Shown here: piece by piece, positions 26,601-41,600 of the stretch
Layout: every line of letters starts with the position of its first letter
Position numbering within the stretch: the first letter of the stretch is position 1
From: Strix aluco
Taxonomy: Eukaryota > Chordata > Aves > Strigiformes > Strigidae
Reading direction: 5' to 3'
DNA: 64,000 nt
Assembly (NCBI RefSeq): GCF_031877795.1
Contig: NC_133931.1
Span: 19,413,764 to 19,477,763, forward strand
Position numbers and translations under genes: made by a program
The notes under the pieces: generated by a model
What the model was told of the DNA's origin: nothing
Seen by the model: only the letters and a program-made list of their open reading frames with translations
Database searches by the model: none

Positions 26601-29600
26601 CTCCTTTATTATTGACACTAAGTGGTTACGATCAGTAGATTTCTTTTTCCTCCAGTAGAAATTATTTTTTTTTCCCTTGTCCATTTAAATATGTATTTCC
26701 TGCTTGATTCCCTAGAGCTTCTGAGGTTGTCCGTTTTCTCTGGGTGCTTACATTGATCCCAATGCATAAGAGAAGGTTTGGAGTTCTTCTTTCTCTCTAA
26801 ATGAGAGCAGCAGGGTCTTCCAGGTATCAATAATGTTGGTTTAGGTAGGGGGAACCTTTGGGAACCGTGGCAGTGCTGCCTCTTGGCAGCAGACAAGAGA
26901 CGCTATGGTTTAACGCTTCATTTCTTTTGAAGAAATTGTTCTGGCTGAGATAAGTTTTAAATTTGTGTGATCAGCTCACTTTTTGTCTTGTGTGACTGGA
27001 TCAGAGACTCACTTGATCGTGTTGGTCAAATATTTGCAGTTGACTTTATGTCAGTTTTGCTTTGTAAGTCCGTATGAAACACAGTGAGACTTAATCTTAT
27101 CTGTGATATTCCTGACGAAATGTGTTTTTAATATTCTTTGTTTCTGCCAAGTGAACATGGATGCTCTCTGGATGTTGCATAGGCAAGCTGAGCCTTTGTA
27201 TCAATATTCACCATGAGCAATCCTTCCTTAAAATCTTAGCGCATCTGGGGTCCTGTTTGTCATTTGATACAGGAGCACTTCTCTTCCTTCAGTTGCTGCC
27301 CTCCTTCGGCTTGGATGTCAGCCACAGAACTCGTATGATGTCAAACGATGAAAAAACACTCTACCAGCAGCTTCGTCTGGCTCAGCTGCTACAGAGCATT
27401 TGCCTGTGTCATGTGTGTTTTCCTCACAAGTCGCACTTGGCTTTGAAGCGGCTGCGCGCGCTTACCTTGTCAGTCGGGCCGAGAGCGTGATTTTAAACAT
27501 CGCAAACAAATCATCTGCTCACGGGTCCATGGCTGAGCAGCTGCTGCCAGCAAGACCGAGGCAGCCTTTGGTAGTTCCAGTTGCAGTGTTTGCCTGCAAG
27601 AAATAAGATCCTTAGGGCGGGGCGTTATCCTTGGGTTTTGTGTACATGTCCTTTTGATACCGAGCCAGTTGCATGTTGGATTGAAGGCAGCCTGGATGTG
27701 CTAAACTCAGTAATAGCCTGTTTAGCTTTTCATTTTAAAAGTTAGTTAGTTTGGGATATACTTTTTTCCTATTTTCTGCCTCTGAACAGTTTAGCTTTTA
27801 AATTTGTTCTTACGAAGAAGAGTTGTTACATGCTGCCTTTATAACGACACCCAAGCTTTCCGTCAGCCTTTCTTCAGAAGCCAGCCTCATGAATTTCTGC
27901 AGGTAATGCAGCGGCACTTTGTCAACTGAGATGCAGCTTTGCAGGAAGTACTTGTGCATTTAATAATCGGTTCAGCAAAAGACTTTATGAGCCAGAGGAG
28001 CTGTTTTAGGCCCATAGCAAACAGTTCCTCTTTTCTTGGGCTTACCTGCAAATCACCTCTTTAACTGGTCTGCATAGTACTACAGGTCATTGAAAACCAG
28101 GAGCATCTCTGTACAGGAATGATTGTGACTCACTCCCGAACAAAGTTTTCAGAAATAGGAGTTGAAGCTTCTTTTTTGCTTTTCCTTTCAGATTTCAAGA
28201 TCCGGGTTCAATGCTTATTTCATAACTTGTTCTTTTCTGGTGTAAAATTTTTTAAAAATCTTGTTCTTTACATGCATGGCACAATAAATATACTCCGGTA
28301 CCATGGCTGCACTGTAAGCCCTGGGGTGTAGGTGCTGCAACAGGAATCTCAGCGTTACCGTTCCCTGCTCTTGCTCCTGTGAACAGTCCCCTTGAACTCG
28401 CAGATTATTTGTCAATTGGCTCAGCTGCTGATGGGTGCTGGGGCTAAGTTTGCAGCGTGCATGTCAAAATAAGCATATAGGCTTTAGGTAAGCTTATTAA
28501 AGTCCATGTGAATGTGCAACCCATATTGCTAGCCACAGACAAGAAGAAAAGGGTTGTGCAGGTGTTACTGGACAGAAAGTTGTGCCTTCTTGCACTCCAG
28601 TAAATAATTTCATTGCTAGAGCATTGAAGCAGTATGGTAAACCAGATAGCCTTGGAGACTACACTATTAGAGTGTGTGTGCTTAAATATATATTTCTGGA
28701 TCAAAGAGGAAAACAAATTTGCAGTATTTTAACAAACCAACAGATGGAGGCCAGAGAGTTAATACAAATTACTGAAAATAATTGCCTCTATTATTTGTGT
28801 TTGTATGTGTATGTACATATGTATGTATTATTATGGAAACAGTGAGCTGTCCCATTCTTCTTGTTTCTTGTTATAGGAAAAAATACTGTGTTTAAATAGT
28901 TCCTTACTATTTGTTGGCTTTTTTTAGTCTGAGTTACTGAACCAAAGAGATATGCTTAAAAGTGCTTAAGTATGTGACACTGAAAGTTAGCTTCTCTTTC
29001 CTGCAGTCTTTTATGCTATGCCTTTCCACAGTCCTTTTGCCATTTTTTTCAAACTTCTGAAGTGAAGGTCTTCTCCAGCGCATTTCTTTGCAGCACTGTG
29101 TAAAGCAGTTAAGTAATTACTGTGATACTAGTTTACAAAAACATTGGAACAAAATCTGCTTTCAAAAATGCATGTATGGCCCTTGCGTAAGAGTGACACT
29201 TCGGACATGCTTCCTTTTCTCACTGCTGCTTCCCTGGAGAATTTCCTTCTGGGCCAGCTTATGTGCAGTAATCTATTATTGCTTCATATTGTTAACCACC
29301 AGTTCTGTTTCTGAAGCACTGAGATCTGTTCCAAACATGGAAATGAGAAAAGTGCCTAGGTACTAAAAAGCAAAGGCTGCCTGTTCCTCAGTTTTTGGCC
29401 TTTGCCTGCTTCCCTTTCAGCTTGACTATTTATTCCGTCTTACTAAGTAACAATCCTTTTGTTCCTGTGTCACACAACAGCATCTGGAAGCCAAAACCTT
29501 TTGAATGTTTGTTGTCACCTTTTTATGGATCTGTCAGCACTGTGAACCTTTAAAGCCTGACCCAGAGCCTCCAGAGGTCACTAGAAGAGTTCCTGTTCTC

Positions 29601-32600
29601 TCTGGCACATTTTGGATGGTGTCCTGAGAACAGTCAGTACCTCATCCTTTCTACTACCCCATTTGTCTCAGCTTGCTGTGTACTATGAACTGAATTCTAA
29701 ACTATATCATGTACTTTCTTCACCACCAATGCGTAATCTAATACTTTTTGTTTTAAAGTGCTTTTCATGCAATTTTTTGTTGGGTTGAATGTTGCCATGC
29801 ATATTGAAGAACATCACAACTTGTAGCAGAAATTAATCTTTAATCAGAAGTCTTTTGATTTCTTTTGTATTAAAAGAGAATCTTTATATTTTAAAAGAAA
29901 TTCTATATGACATGTTTTAACCCTATGTTTATATATGTCCTTGAAATTTTGCACAGTGTTTTGATGTATATGTATCACCATGTGATGATGCTAAGTGCCA
30001 GTCTGGATTTGGTAGCAATAAAAAAAAAAAGGATAGAATATGCGTGATTTCCAAGCATCATTAGAAGGTAGTGCAACCTTATGAGGTGATGTTGAAGCTG
30101 TGAGGGTTACAGTCATACACTGTCAGCCATGGAGGCAGAGCTATATGAGAACAAAGGAGTATAACATGTTGTACCATTTGAGGAACAGGTACAAATTTCT
30201 ATATGGTCTATTGAAGATACTTATTTCCAAAAATGATACCTTCAAAATTGGATAGAATATTTATAATTTCTTCCTTTGCTGCATAGTGGAATTAAACACA
30301 TAAAAACTCACACACACAAACTCATCTGTATATATGCATGTATTTCACATAATGTTATTATTAAATGGGTAATATTTCTTATACTGGATGTAGTCAAGGA
30401 TATCTCACCAGACGGAGCAGTGGTGATTCCACTTCCAGCTCTTTGCCTCAGGAAAGGTTAGTGAGGGCTACTAAAGCGCTTAAAAAACCTACTGAACAGG
30501 CAAGACTTCTTTGTCTCTTTTTCAGACTCTTTCCCCTCCTCACCTTTAGTCAAAACTTTTCTTTAAAATTTTCAAATAGATTTTCAGTCCTTTATCATCT
30601 TAAGCCCCTTGTCCAAATGTTATCTGTGATGTGATATCAAAACTCTAGGAGCTGTTCTATTCCTGACCATAGTGCTCTCTTAGTAACAGTACTATTTTTA
30701 TTGATATTTTTACTAGTAAGCCTTGATGCTTTTGTTCTGTAATACTAATACCATTAGTGGTGCTATAAATGTAATGACAAAGCCAATAAGCCACAATTAT
30801 ATAGTCCTTTTTTCAGATGGTTTCCCAGAACTCACATCAGTCCTGCTTATTAGTGAAATGTTCAAATAGAAGGAGGATTAGTAGAGGCATCATTTGCTGC
30901 CAAAGTCAATTAAAATTTGATGCTTCAGTGTAACTTAGCTATTGTACAGTCAGATGTCAAGAGCTGATACCTTTAAGGACATGTTTATGGGAAATACTGC
31001 ATGGTAACAGATGTCCAAGCTCTAGGAGTGGGTCAGGTCACCTTCCCCTCCCCTCTTCTACACAATCTGAGCCTGTCATCATTTATGCTGTGCTGTGAGT
31101 GAGCAGAGAGGACCTCTTTCCAAATCCAGTGAGCAGCTTTCATGCTAAATTTTTGATAGTGACCATTAGTGATCAGCCTCTGGGTGTGATGGAAGCAAGG
31201 TCAAAGGGGCTGGTGAGGAATAGATGTAAAAGTCGCCTTGTATATTAATGATAGGAACCTCAGCAACAGTCAAAAGAGGTTGAAGATGTTTAGTCTTGAT
31301 TTTACTTACTTCACTACTGGGTTAGATTTTATGACTAGAACATTAAAATCACAGAGTCATTCAGGTTGGAAAAGACCGTTGGGATCATCGAGTCCAACCA
31401 TCAGCCCTACTCTACAAGTTCTCCCCTACACCTTAATCCCCAACATCTCATCCAAATGACCCTTAAACACATCCACGGATGGTGACTCCACCACCTCCCT
31501 GGGCAGCCTATTCCACTGTCTGACCACTCTTTCTGTGAAAAATTTTTTCCTAATGAGTTTCCAGTCTGAACCTCCGCTGTTGCAGTTCTGTCACTAATTA
31601 CCTGTGAGAAGAGACCAGCACCAACCTCTCTACAATGTCCTTTCAGGTAGCTGTAGAGAGTGATAGAGTGCAAATCAATAGTTCCTGCTTGAAAGATGAA
31701 CTGGGAAAAACAGGGTAGTTCCCAGCTGTGGAATATCTAAAAAATGTAAAGGAAAAGTATGATCCTAAGCATGTAGGTTGTACTGGACCTCTGGAGATCA
31801 TTTCATCCAGCCTCTTTTGAAGCAGGACTGCTTCCAGCACTGTGTCACATCAGCCATGGATTTGTCTATCCAAGTCTAGAAAACCTTCAAGGGCAAGAGT
31901 TTGCACAGCCTCTCTAGGTGACCTCAGGGAGTGGTGGAGCTGCTAGCCTGCCTTCGTTCACAGGCAAAATGGAACATAGTTAATTCAAGTTCTGTCTGCA
32001 GAGACATAGAGATTAAATGTGGAATTAATTTGCTTAGCAGGATTTTGTAAAAGTAGGCCTTGTCAGATAAATCTCCTCTCTTTTCCTGACAGGGCTATAG
32101 TTCTGGTTGCTCTTCTGCTCTGCTTTAGTGTACTTGACTCCTGCTAAGACACTTGCCTCACAAGCACATGATATTCTGATTAATTTTATTAAATACCAAC
32201 GCCAACAGATCTTAAAAATAACTGTAAAATGAGTTTAGAATTGGTCAGAAGGACCAAAACTAGTAGCATTTTTAGGACTACTTTTAGTGAGGTTATTGAA
32301 TATTTTTTTCAACAGTCTGTGTGATTTTGCAGGTTTGTAGGTGACAAATTGTAGCAAATGACTAATCTTCTAGAGTACATCAAATCACCTTCTGAAATGG
32401 CTGCAGTAAAAATGAGATGTTTTAGTACAAATAGGAGCTGAGGAGAATATTCAGTTCTTACCTTAATCTGTGCTCCCTAAATCATTGCTGGGAAGGTGAG
32501 GGTGCCTCCAGAGGGCCTTTCAGTGTCATGATGAGGTAGGAGTTAGACTTCTATCTGTTGAGAGACTGACGATGTGTATGTGAATATGCTCCACCTCTGT

Positions 32601-35600
32601 CTTTCTGTGTGTACTACTCATTTTATACTATTACGTTTCATCTTGCTGCGTTTACTGTGGTCTTTGTGTTGCCCAGTTGTTCCAGAATGATATTGTCAAT
32701 CTCTTCTTAGCAATGTTTTCCGACTGGGCTGTAAGCCCTTACATCTTACTGGTTCAGCTGCTGAAGTCAGAATGGTGGTTGCACTAGTGAATGGAAAGAG
32801 ATGAGATCCTCCAGACAGTGACTCAGAGTAGTGGGAAGACTGGAGAAGTCTAATTTGGACTGTTGTTCTGACTCATCCTCCAGAGGAGCCTCTTTCTCTG
32901 CATTTAAAACAGGAGGAGCCTTAGCAGGTGGAAGCTAGGTGATATATTCCCTTCAGTCTCTGTCAGCAACTTTCATTAATGCATAAAACACCCCTGTGCT
33001 ACAAGACCAGTCATGAAAAGAAGACCAAAGCAACACATAGAGGGTCAAAAAATGTGGAACAGACAAGCAGATTGGGAGATTATCCTGAGAAGTTCTGAAA
33101 TACCCTTGGTGGTTCACCATCAATGGCCAGCTCGCAGTGTGCCATCCTGGCAGAGCCGTGGCTACCCAAACTACAGATCCTGGGATGAACAAAATGGAAC
33201 CATTAGGAAAAGTCCAGAACCAGTTTTTGCCTTGATACACTGAACTGGTAAAAGTTCATTAGAGGCCCATGTTTAGTTCTGGAATCCACATTTCTTAGTG
33301 GAAATACAGAGGATGTACAGCCTGAACACTGGTCAAGGGAACTTTAAGTGAAGACAAAAGTGGGACAGTAGACAAGGAATCAGGTAGGGGATGGACACTT
33401 CAGACTCATAAAAGTGCATAAATAGATCTGGCAGCTAGGAGTGAGAGTAAAAATAAGTCTGTGTTCCTCAGCGAGAGCATCATTAATTATTTGGATGGAT
33501 TATATAGGGAGTTCATAAATCCAGTATTTCTTGAAGTCTTCAGGGAAAGGCAGTATTTTTCTAAAGAAGGCTTTAAGGCATATTCCAGTGAAACTTCTAA
33601 AGTCTCTGTGCTCAGAAAATCAGAGAAAACTATCAAGTCACAACATACGGCCTTAAACTCTATGAGAACAATATTTTTGTCAGTTGTTAGAGTATTACTA
33701 TCTTTAACACTGTTAGTTATACTTTGACTTTACTATTTGAAAGTTAGTGCATGCAAATGTCAGAGTGCTCTGAGCAACTTCCCTGATTGTTTGTTTGAGG
33801 AGACACTGTGCTTGGCTTTGAAACTTGGCAAGCTTGTCTGATCTGGGAGAGGGGTTGGACATAGAGTTTCAGTGATGAAATCCAGCTGATGTTCAAAGGG
33901 AAAGTCTACTCCCAGAATACTCTTAGGAGGCCACTGTGAAAAAAGACACCATGAATATTGCTAAGAAAGCAATGAAAGTTTTGTGTTACACATTTATGTG
34001 TTTTTTCCTCTTGTGCCAACAAATAATACAGGCAAGATCAGAAGTATGGACTTGCACAGCATTATTTGCCAGCTTTCTCTCTTCTATCTTCCTGATGTTC
34101 ATGTGCTTGAGAAGGTAAATGAGGTCTGTCTGTATTCCTGAGAAGTCTGGACCTGAAATCCTTACTGGGGGAAAGCTCTGGCTGAGGTATAGGACTGAAT
34201 CCTTAACTGACCTAGCTGCAAACTATATTCACATTATGTCTTCAGCAGAAAGTGAATCCCATTGTGGGCTCATGTGCTCCTGTTACCCCGTTGCCTACTT
34301 TGGAGATAGATTCCTTGTACTGGGCATTTCTGGGCAGGTGGAGGTCTTCACCTCCTTCTGTCAGAGTTGTCAGCAGGGTTTTGGAGGAACCTGCAGGTCT
34401 GTAGGAAATACTGAACCCACACTGCCGCAGTTGCATCCTTCCTCTCGCAGACAAGGAGCAGAGGTGTTTGCTGCAGCGGTGAGCTGGCTGGCTGGCTGTG
34501 GGATGGAGTGGGCATCACATGGTCAGGGTCCTTGGGAGGGTCTGCTGCTCTTCTGCATGGATTTCACCTGCAATATTAAATACAATTAAATAGCCCTTTT
34601 AGGCTTCGGTAGCAGGGAAGAACGAAGGTAAGTGCAGGCAATTTGGCTTGCACCGAGCAGCTGGATAGCACCTCAGTGTTCACCAGAACTTTTGCTTGTG
34701 CCAGAACAGTGAGTTGCAGGTCAGCTGGGAGGTTCATCCCCCCAGTTTACAGCAGAGCTTTGCTTGCCTTTGGTGGTGAGCACCAGAATTTCATATGCAG
34801 CTGTTCCCTTCTGTGATAGTAAACATTTTGATTCTTCAAAAGGCACTGCAAAAAGCTGACACAGAAAAACGTTTCTCTGTGGCTTGCCCTAGATTTCAAA
34901 ACTTTATAATTTTGTTCACATTTCTGGCTAATACTAGGTAGAAAGAGTAGAAGTTATACATTATATAAAAAATAGCAAATGATCAGAGGAGAGGGAGTAC
35001 AATAAAATCATTCTTTTACTTCAACTGGAGTGGGAATGCTCACCTGATTATTGGTGTGTCTAAAGGTCACAAGGGGTATAAGTAGAGAAGAGCTGTTGTT
35101 CTTTGTGCCAGGCTCATTTGTTCCTTTAATAAATGCCCCATTGCATCAAAAACTGAAGTCCTTAAGGATAAAATGAGAATATGTAGATATGACATAATCT
35201 GATCATACAGTGTCACCAGTGTGATGTCAGAGGCAATGATGGGCAGAGTGGTAATTAAAATATTTATTTTTATGTGCTATTTTTATATGCTTTCTTTAGC
35301 TACTCTTATTTCCTTATCGCAATTAATTTCACATATTTGTTTTTTCAATGCCCTAATTCTTAACACTGTAGTTTAGTTCTGTCATTGTTTAAAGGTTTAT
35401 CATCTTCTGAGGTTCTTCTAGGTAGCAACCCTATAGATTCTCCACTGAGAGGAGGTCGGTGACTGGAACAGGCTCCCCAGGAAAGTGGTGACGGCACCAA
35501 ACCTGTCAGAGTTCAAGGAGTGTCTGGATGATGCTCTTAATCATATGATTTAATTTTAGGTAGTCCTGTGAGGAGCAGGGAGTTGGACTCGATGATCCTT

Positions 35601-38600
35601 ATGGGTTCCTCCCATCTTGGGATATTCTATGATTCTATGATAGCTTTGGGAGTTACTTGTACATAAAGTCTCCCCTACAAAACACATCTGTGAGGTCTGC
35701 AGAACCTGTCCACCTATTGCAGTGATTTTATTGGTGGAGAAATGAAGGAAATACTTTCTTGTCTTTTTTTTTTTTTTAAACACAGAGTTTTGAAAATAAT
35801 GGCACATAGAGAAACATCGAAGTGGAAAGGTCATAAGAAGAAAATAAGCTGCATGAACCTGCACTATTTTCTGAATATACTTGATTATAAATGTTTGTGT
35901 GCTTCTAAATAGAAGATGCTTTGGACATAGCTGAAGGAGCTGCTTAAATGCAATTCAGAAGTCCACTCAGCTGTGCTGATCCACTGCCCTGTAGGTAGCA
36001 TTCATTCAGCCTGCAGAAGAGACTCTCAACCCTTGGGAGAAGGAAATGGGTGCTGATCTGGGAGGAAATTGCTGCCTTCTTTCTTCTCTGTGTTGAGTTA
36101 TATTGTGATGTTGATGGGAATGGAAAGGATAAAAAGTAAATAAAAATCATGTGAGCAACAATCCTACTTTAGTCAGGGTAAATGCGGGGATGGGCTGAAA
36201 ACCTTAGTTAGTGGTCTTCTCCTTCCTGGTGTTTTTCTAGGAAATATTTCTGAGTTGCAGAAGGCAGCAGCAAGATCGCAAAGGAGATGCTTGTAGGCTT
36301 AATTGAGCTGATTTGAAGGAATGAAATATGATTAAGCTGGATTAAGTGCTTTGCACCATTACTGCCCTTTGTGCCTTGGGAGGTAATCCTGGCAGTAGGC
36401 TGGGCTGCCCCTGTGGCTTGGCGTCATGTCTGGCAGTTTTCAGAGGCCTGGTCAGCAACACCTCAGGCTGCTGCTACATCCTAATGCATATAGCATGCAT
36501 GGGACTGACGGCGCTTTTAGGTAACTTGTTCAGCACTGGAGGCAGGACACAGAGAAATGAGAAGCAGAACACTGGAAATAGGTGAGGGTAGGGTAACTGG
36601 CCAGGCACGAAGGAAAATTGATTCACATGAAAGGATGAGGTTGTTTTACTGTACTGAGGGAACAATAGTCAGCAACAGCAAAAACTACTCTTTCTTGCGG
36701 AGGGAGGGCAGGCAGGGAGGAGGTAGTTGTGGGGTGCCCCTTTTGCCTCATAAATGCACAGTCATATACTGACTTTTTAAACAATCTGCCCATGCAAAGC
36801 TCATTGCAAGATTGGGCTTGACCTAAATTATGAACAGGGTGGAAGTGGTAAGTGCAGTATGATCATGCAAATGATTTGGCTCAGTTGCAGGTACTTCTTT
36901 GACTTTCATGTTAGGTAAAGATAATGGGAGCAGAGTGCAATTGCATAATTAAGATGGCAGCTTTCATTTTATCCTGGGAAAGAATAAACAATTACATTTC
37001 TCCAGGAGAGTAAATATTCAAGGCTTCCCAGTGTCAGAGTAGCCTGTTTGTTTTTGTTGTGTATCTCTAAAACCACCATGACTTTTAGGGGAGCTGTGAT
37101 TACTCAAGATTACAGGACATGTGATTAGATGAAGGGGGCATTTGATATGTGGACTTCACCTGGACTCAGACTTCTTACTTTGCATTTAATTGTTAAGAAC
37201 AGTAGTGTTTGTATACCTGGAGGTCAGGAATGCGGGTCTATTCCTGAGGTGGCTGCTGATGCCATGAAGCGCTGGTGTGCCCTCAGAGGAATTCAGCTTT
37301 AAACAAAAGCAGTCTGTGCATAACACACCCTCTACAGAATCAGGTACCTCACAGCCACTTGTCAAGAATGGAAGAGCTCTGTGATCATGGTTGCTTTAAA
37401 AGGAGAAGCAATTTTGAGAAACCTTTATTAATTCCAGTGAAATGAAAATCCTGACTTTGTGCATATGGGCTGTAGGTCATTCTCGTGTTGTTCAGGTAGG
37501 AACATAGCTTGAAGGAGAGCACGTGGCCCATGCTTGCTTTTCATCCGGTGTGCATTACACAAGCCATTCTTGTGTCTTACGTGCATTTCTTCATGCCATA
37601 ATATTCCCTAACCTAGCTAAGTCAAAAGAATTTGTCTTAGGTCTGAGTTTTCATTATGTAGCCCCTGATTTTGTATTTTGTCAGACAGTGAAACAAGCAC
37701 TTGCCATTTTAGTCTGCCACAAGATATTCAAGACTTCTTCACAAAATGGGAGAAACCAATAGCTTCTCACCAGGTTTCAGGGCCAAGGTTGTGCATATCA
37801 GGTAACTGACTGTAAACAGCTGTAGTTCAAACACCTTTTTCTTTTTTTTTATTCTGCTAATGTTCATGTACTTACTAGTTAGAAATTTTTATGTTTTCCC
37901 TTTTCTCTTCAGATGACACTGGCTGTCCTAGTAGCCAGTCAGTATCTCCAGTTAAGACTCCTTCTGATGCTGGAAACAGTCCAATCAGTTTTTGCACTGG
38001 TAGCGATGGAGACTTCCCCAGGAAGAAATTCAGTCCAGGGACAATGAGTGAAGGGAACCCACAACTTGCTCGATATAAGAAGGAGACAAAGACAAGCGTT
38101 GTAAAGCCGGGTGAGTATAGTATAGTTATTTTCATTTCTTTAATTACACTTTCTAATTGACTAGTACATCTACAGGTGTCTACATACATTGTGTTGTCCT
38201 GCCTGTGATACCACTAATGCTGATAGTAAATAAAAAAAATAGTTGAGTTCTTTCTATGGAGCCACCTGCAGGATTTGCGAACACTGCCGGTATTAGCTTT
38301 TTCATGGAAATATAATTAATTGACATCTTCGCTTTCTTTTATGAGGCTTGATTGTAATGTCAAATAACAACTGAAATAGATTTTATCCTATTTCATGGTA
38401 ATTGCACACATATTTCACTGGCCAAAGATAAATGACTCTTACTATCAAAGCAAAGAATTATAGTCTTCTGATGTTGTTAGATTTATTGTTGGATCCTGCC
38501 TAAAGTTTATGCTGCCAGGCTGCGATAGCTCTGGGGGTACAACATGTCAAACTAAGGCAAGATAACGGGCAGCCTACGTATGGGAGTTAGACAGATGTAG

Positions 38601-41600
38601 ATGCATACTACATTGGCTGAATCAGGAGCATGTCTCCCATTGCCTCAGGCTAACGGGCCACCTCAGACCATCAGCTACATCAGCACCTGCTTGTCGCACA
38701 TCCAAGACTAAATATCCCAGTGTGTCATTTGCTGCTGTCATTTTAATGAGTAGACATAAAATATTTTTGTGATTCATGTAGAAGCAGCTCTTGATTACAA
38801 ATGGTCAGGATATTTGTGCTGTTATTTAATTAATCATGGAGACAGAGAGGGTGTTGACCCTGTACAGAGCCAGCTGCAGAACTGACATTGTTTATGAGCT
38901 CAGGTACCTCCTGGCTATACTGTTTCCAGAGTCATTTTACCTCTGGAAGTAATTTAGATGCTTTCATGAGGAGCCAGGTCAGCTTTACTAGTACCATGTT
39001 TAATCCAGAAACAGTAGAGAATCCATTGCAAAAACTCTTTGGCTGGCTTGGTCGTTGAAAAGGCCAGTTAAATCTGTCTTACCACTATCTCCGCAAGTTC
39101 TTCAGCTCATTTCATAACACAGTGTTACTTGAGTGTTTCCAGTCTCCCATTGCTCTGCATAATAGATGATGATAAATAATTTTTTTTCAAGGTTTGTTTT
39201 CTGTTCCATTAAAATCAAGGAATCTAATGCAAGCAGAATGCAATGAATATGGTATAGGACTGTCAAATCTGTAGCCATGGCTACCACAACCATCTTGTAT
39301 GTGAATATGGATGTAGCTTATCAAAATGTGGATGAAGAATTTTGAAAGTTTTTTATTCTGGAATCCTATACACATGGAAAAGAGTTATGCACTTGTTTCA
39401 ATAAATTCCTTAATTGTTTTTGATTATTACACTTAAATTGACTTGTGGTATCAAATTATTAGCCTTTTGCAGTAATAGTCAGAAGTCATCTTCATTTTAG
39501 TTGATTGTATTATTTCAAGTCTTTGAGCAGACTTTGTTTAGGTATTCTTGCAGGTAGCTGTCGGTACCTCTGCAGTGATTGATATCTAAGGCCAGAAAAC
39601 TTGTCTCTAGACTTCAAGCATATCACTCCTGAGATCCATAAAAACTCTCCGAGCAGGAACCAGGTCTGATTTATAGAGTAATTCTAAGTTCCTCCTGCCA
39701 AATACCTCACACCTTTTTAGTGGAAACTTATCAGAAACCACATCGTAGTCAGTGTGAGAGCTGACACAGGTGAGGGACATTCCTGAAATGGAGAGCACAC
39801 GAGGGGACAGCTGAGGTTCATTTGCTGTTGGCCACAGGAGTTAATGTAATTCTCTCCCATTGTTGTCTTGGCTTCAGGTGGATCCAGTCCCTTCCTCATG
39901 ACCTACTTGTGCATGAATTTCTGGTGGCTCAGTTGGGAAGATCTAGCCCTTGTGCAAAGAGGAGGCATTGTCACATAGCAAAACATGCAGGGAGTTAACA
40001 GGGGAGGAGTAGAAGGGAAGTGGGACCCGGGAAGAGAATAAGAGCAACGTGTCCTTGTCGTACATAACTTAGTTCTGTGTACAGCTGGATACCTCAAGCT
40101 ACAGCACAAAAACAGTTGTGCATAGTACCTCTCTCTACCAAAAGCTCTTACTGATGTATGGAGATAATCTCTAGTTTTTTATTTATCTGAGATGTCTTGT
40201 GATAATGACTACATAGCAGGAGCCAGACATCAGAGAAAAAAACCTAGCCTACCACTATCTTTTACAGACTGTGTCCTGTGCTACATTTTTGTAGGAGAGT
40301 ACATCAGTCAGTGTGCACCTTCAAAATGCCTGTTATTTTGCCGAAAATGTATCTGTTTCCAGGATTGTTTTCTTGGAACATGCTGAATCTCAGAAGTAAC
40401 ACTCACACAAATATTTAGATAATTCAGGAAATGTCAGAGTGGGATAGCACTGAGAATGAACCCTGGGATGTTTTTAGGCTGTTCCCAAGCTCCAATGGTT
40501 TTCTGCTACTCTAGCAACATCACTTCATCTTTCTTTCCTATACTTCGAAGTATGAAATACAACATAGCTTTTTTTTCTCTAACAGCCTAAGGCATTCTTA
40601 TATGGATCTAAGTCATCTTCACCTCTTGAAGTATTAACAAACTGGATTTGGATATCATTCATAATTTATGTTGTTTGCATAGTGAACCATACTTAACTCT
40701 GGAATGCATTATCACTGCATCTTGCTGAACCTCTGAAAGATTTATAATCATGAAAAAGTTATTCATTTGGGATAGTTGGTAATGGTTTTTATTGTGCATT
40801 AAATCTGAATCACAGCAGTGTTATAGGTGAATTTGGCTTAAAACCTGTGCCTGCTTTCCCAGGAAAGGATGGAGAGGACAGGAACGTTAAGGAAGATATA
40901 TAACATCCACTCCAGGAGAAAGTTAACAAGCCTTTTAATGTCAGGATTTTAGAAGTTGTTCCTTCTTTTGGATGTGATTGATTTATGCAGTATTAAAAGC
41001 AATAGAAAATGTGTTGCAGAAAATGCCCTTGCAAAAAGGTGCAAAAAGCTTAATAAACACTAGTCTTAGTTTTGTATCAGGCTGCTGTGCTGAACAGGAG
41101 CATAAACACTTCTACACATTCACATTCTTGTTGTAGTCCTCCTGCAAAGATTCATCCCGAATCCCTTGCAGCTCATGTCCACATGTTGTTAAGGATAGTG
41201 GGAAGTGTTTTGCTTTTGACAGTCTCATTTTTTTTACTTCCATTAGAATGCTTAGCGCAGGGATTGCAAATCTGGATCTGCAAACTGCAAAGTACTGATA
41301 AACTTACAAAGACATGGATGAATAAGGGGATCTTGGGCAAGAGTTGTGTCAATAACTTTTAACAGACTTGCATGTTTAAAGTAACACAGAGATGTACTTG
41401 TTTTTAAATGTGTGTGAGCATCGTAATTTGAGAAGGGCACCTGATCAGGTGACTCTGTTCAGCATTTCTGGATAAAGTTCTGGTCTTTACTTTCTTGGTT
41501 TTGGTGTCATGGGCACACTTGGGACAGTTTACTGTATGAGTTTAGATTACTGTTGGAGCTATCTCTTAGAGCCCATGGAATTGCTGAAGTTTCTTATGAA

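Larger units (their letters stand above)
24081..37912 (+). other. SYBU: SYBU intron 2 (about 13.8 kb)
   Basis: Donor GTACCG, acceptor TTTTCTCTTCAG. After the CpG island it returns to AT-rich DNA. It contains two minus-oriented CR1 fragments (31347-31664 and about 31775-31935), a plus-oriented CR1 (35440-35642), T-rich runs and a possible cassette exon near 30394-30456. A 156-codon open frame at 34119-34589 has no recognised domain. I see no nested gene. Confidence 0.85.

Noticed and set aside
32940..33420. Region with short phrases reminiscent of older CR1
   Set aside because: No ordered set of CR1 blocks and no terminus could be found, so it is left unannotated.
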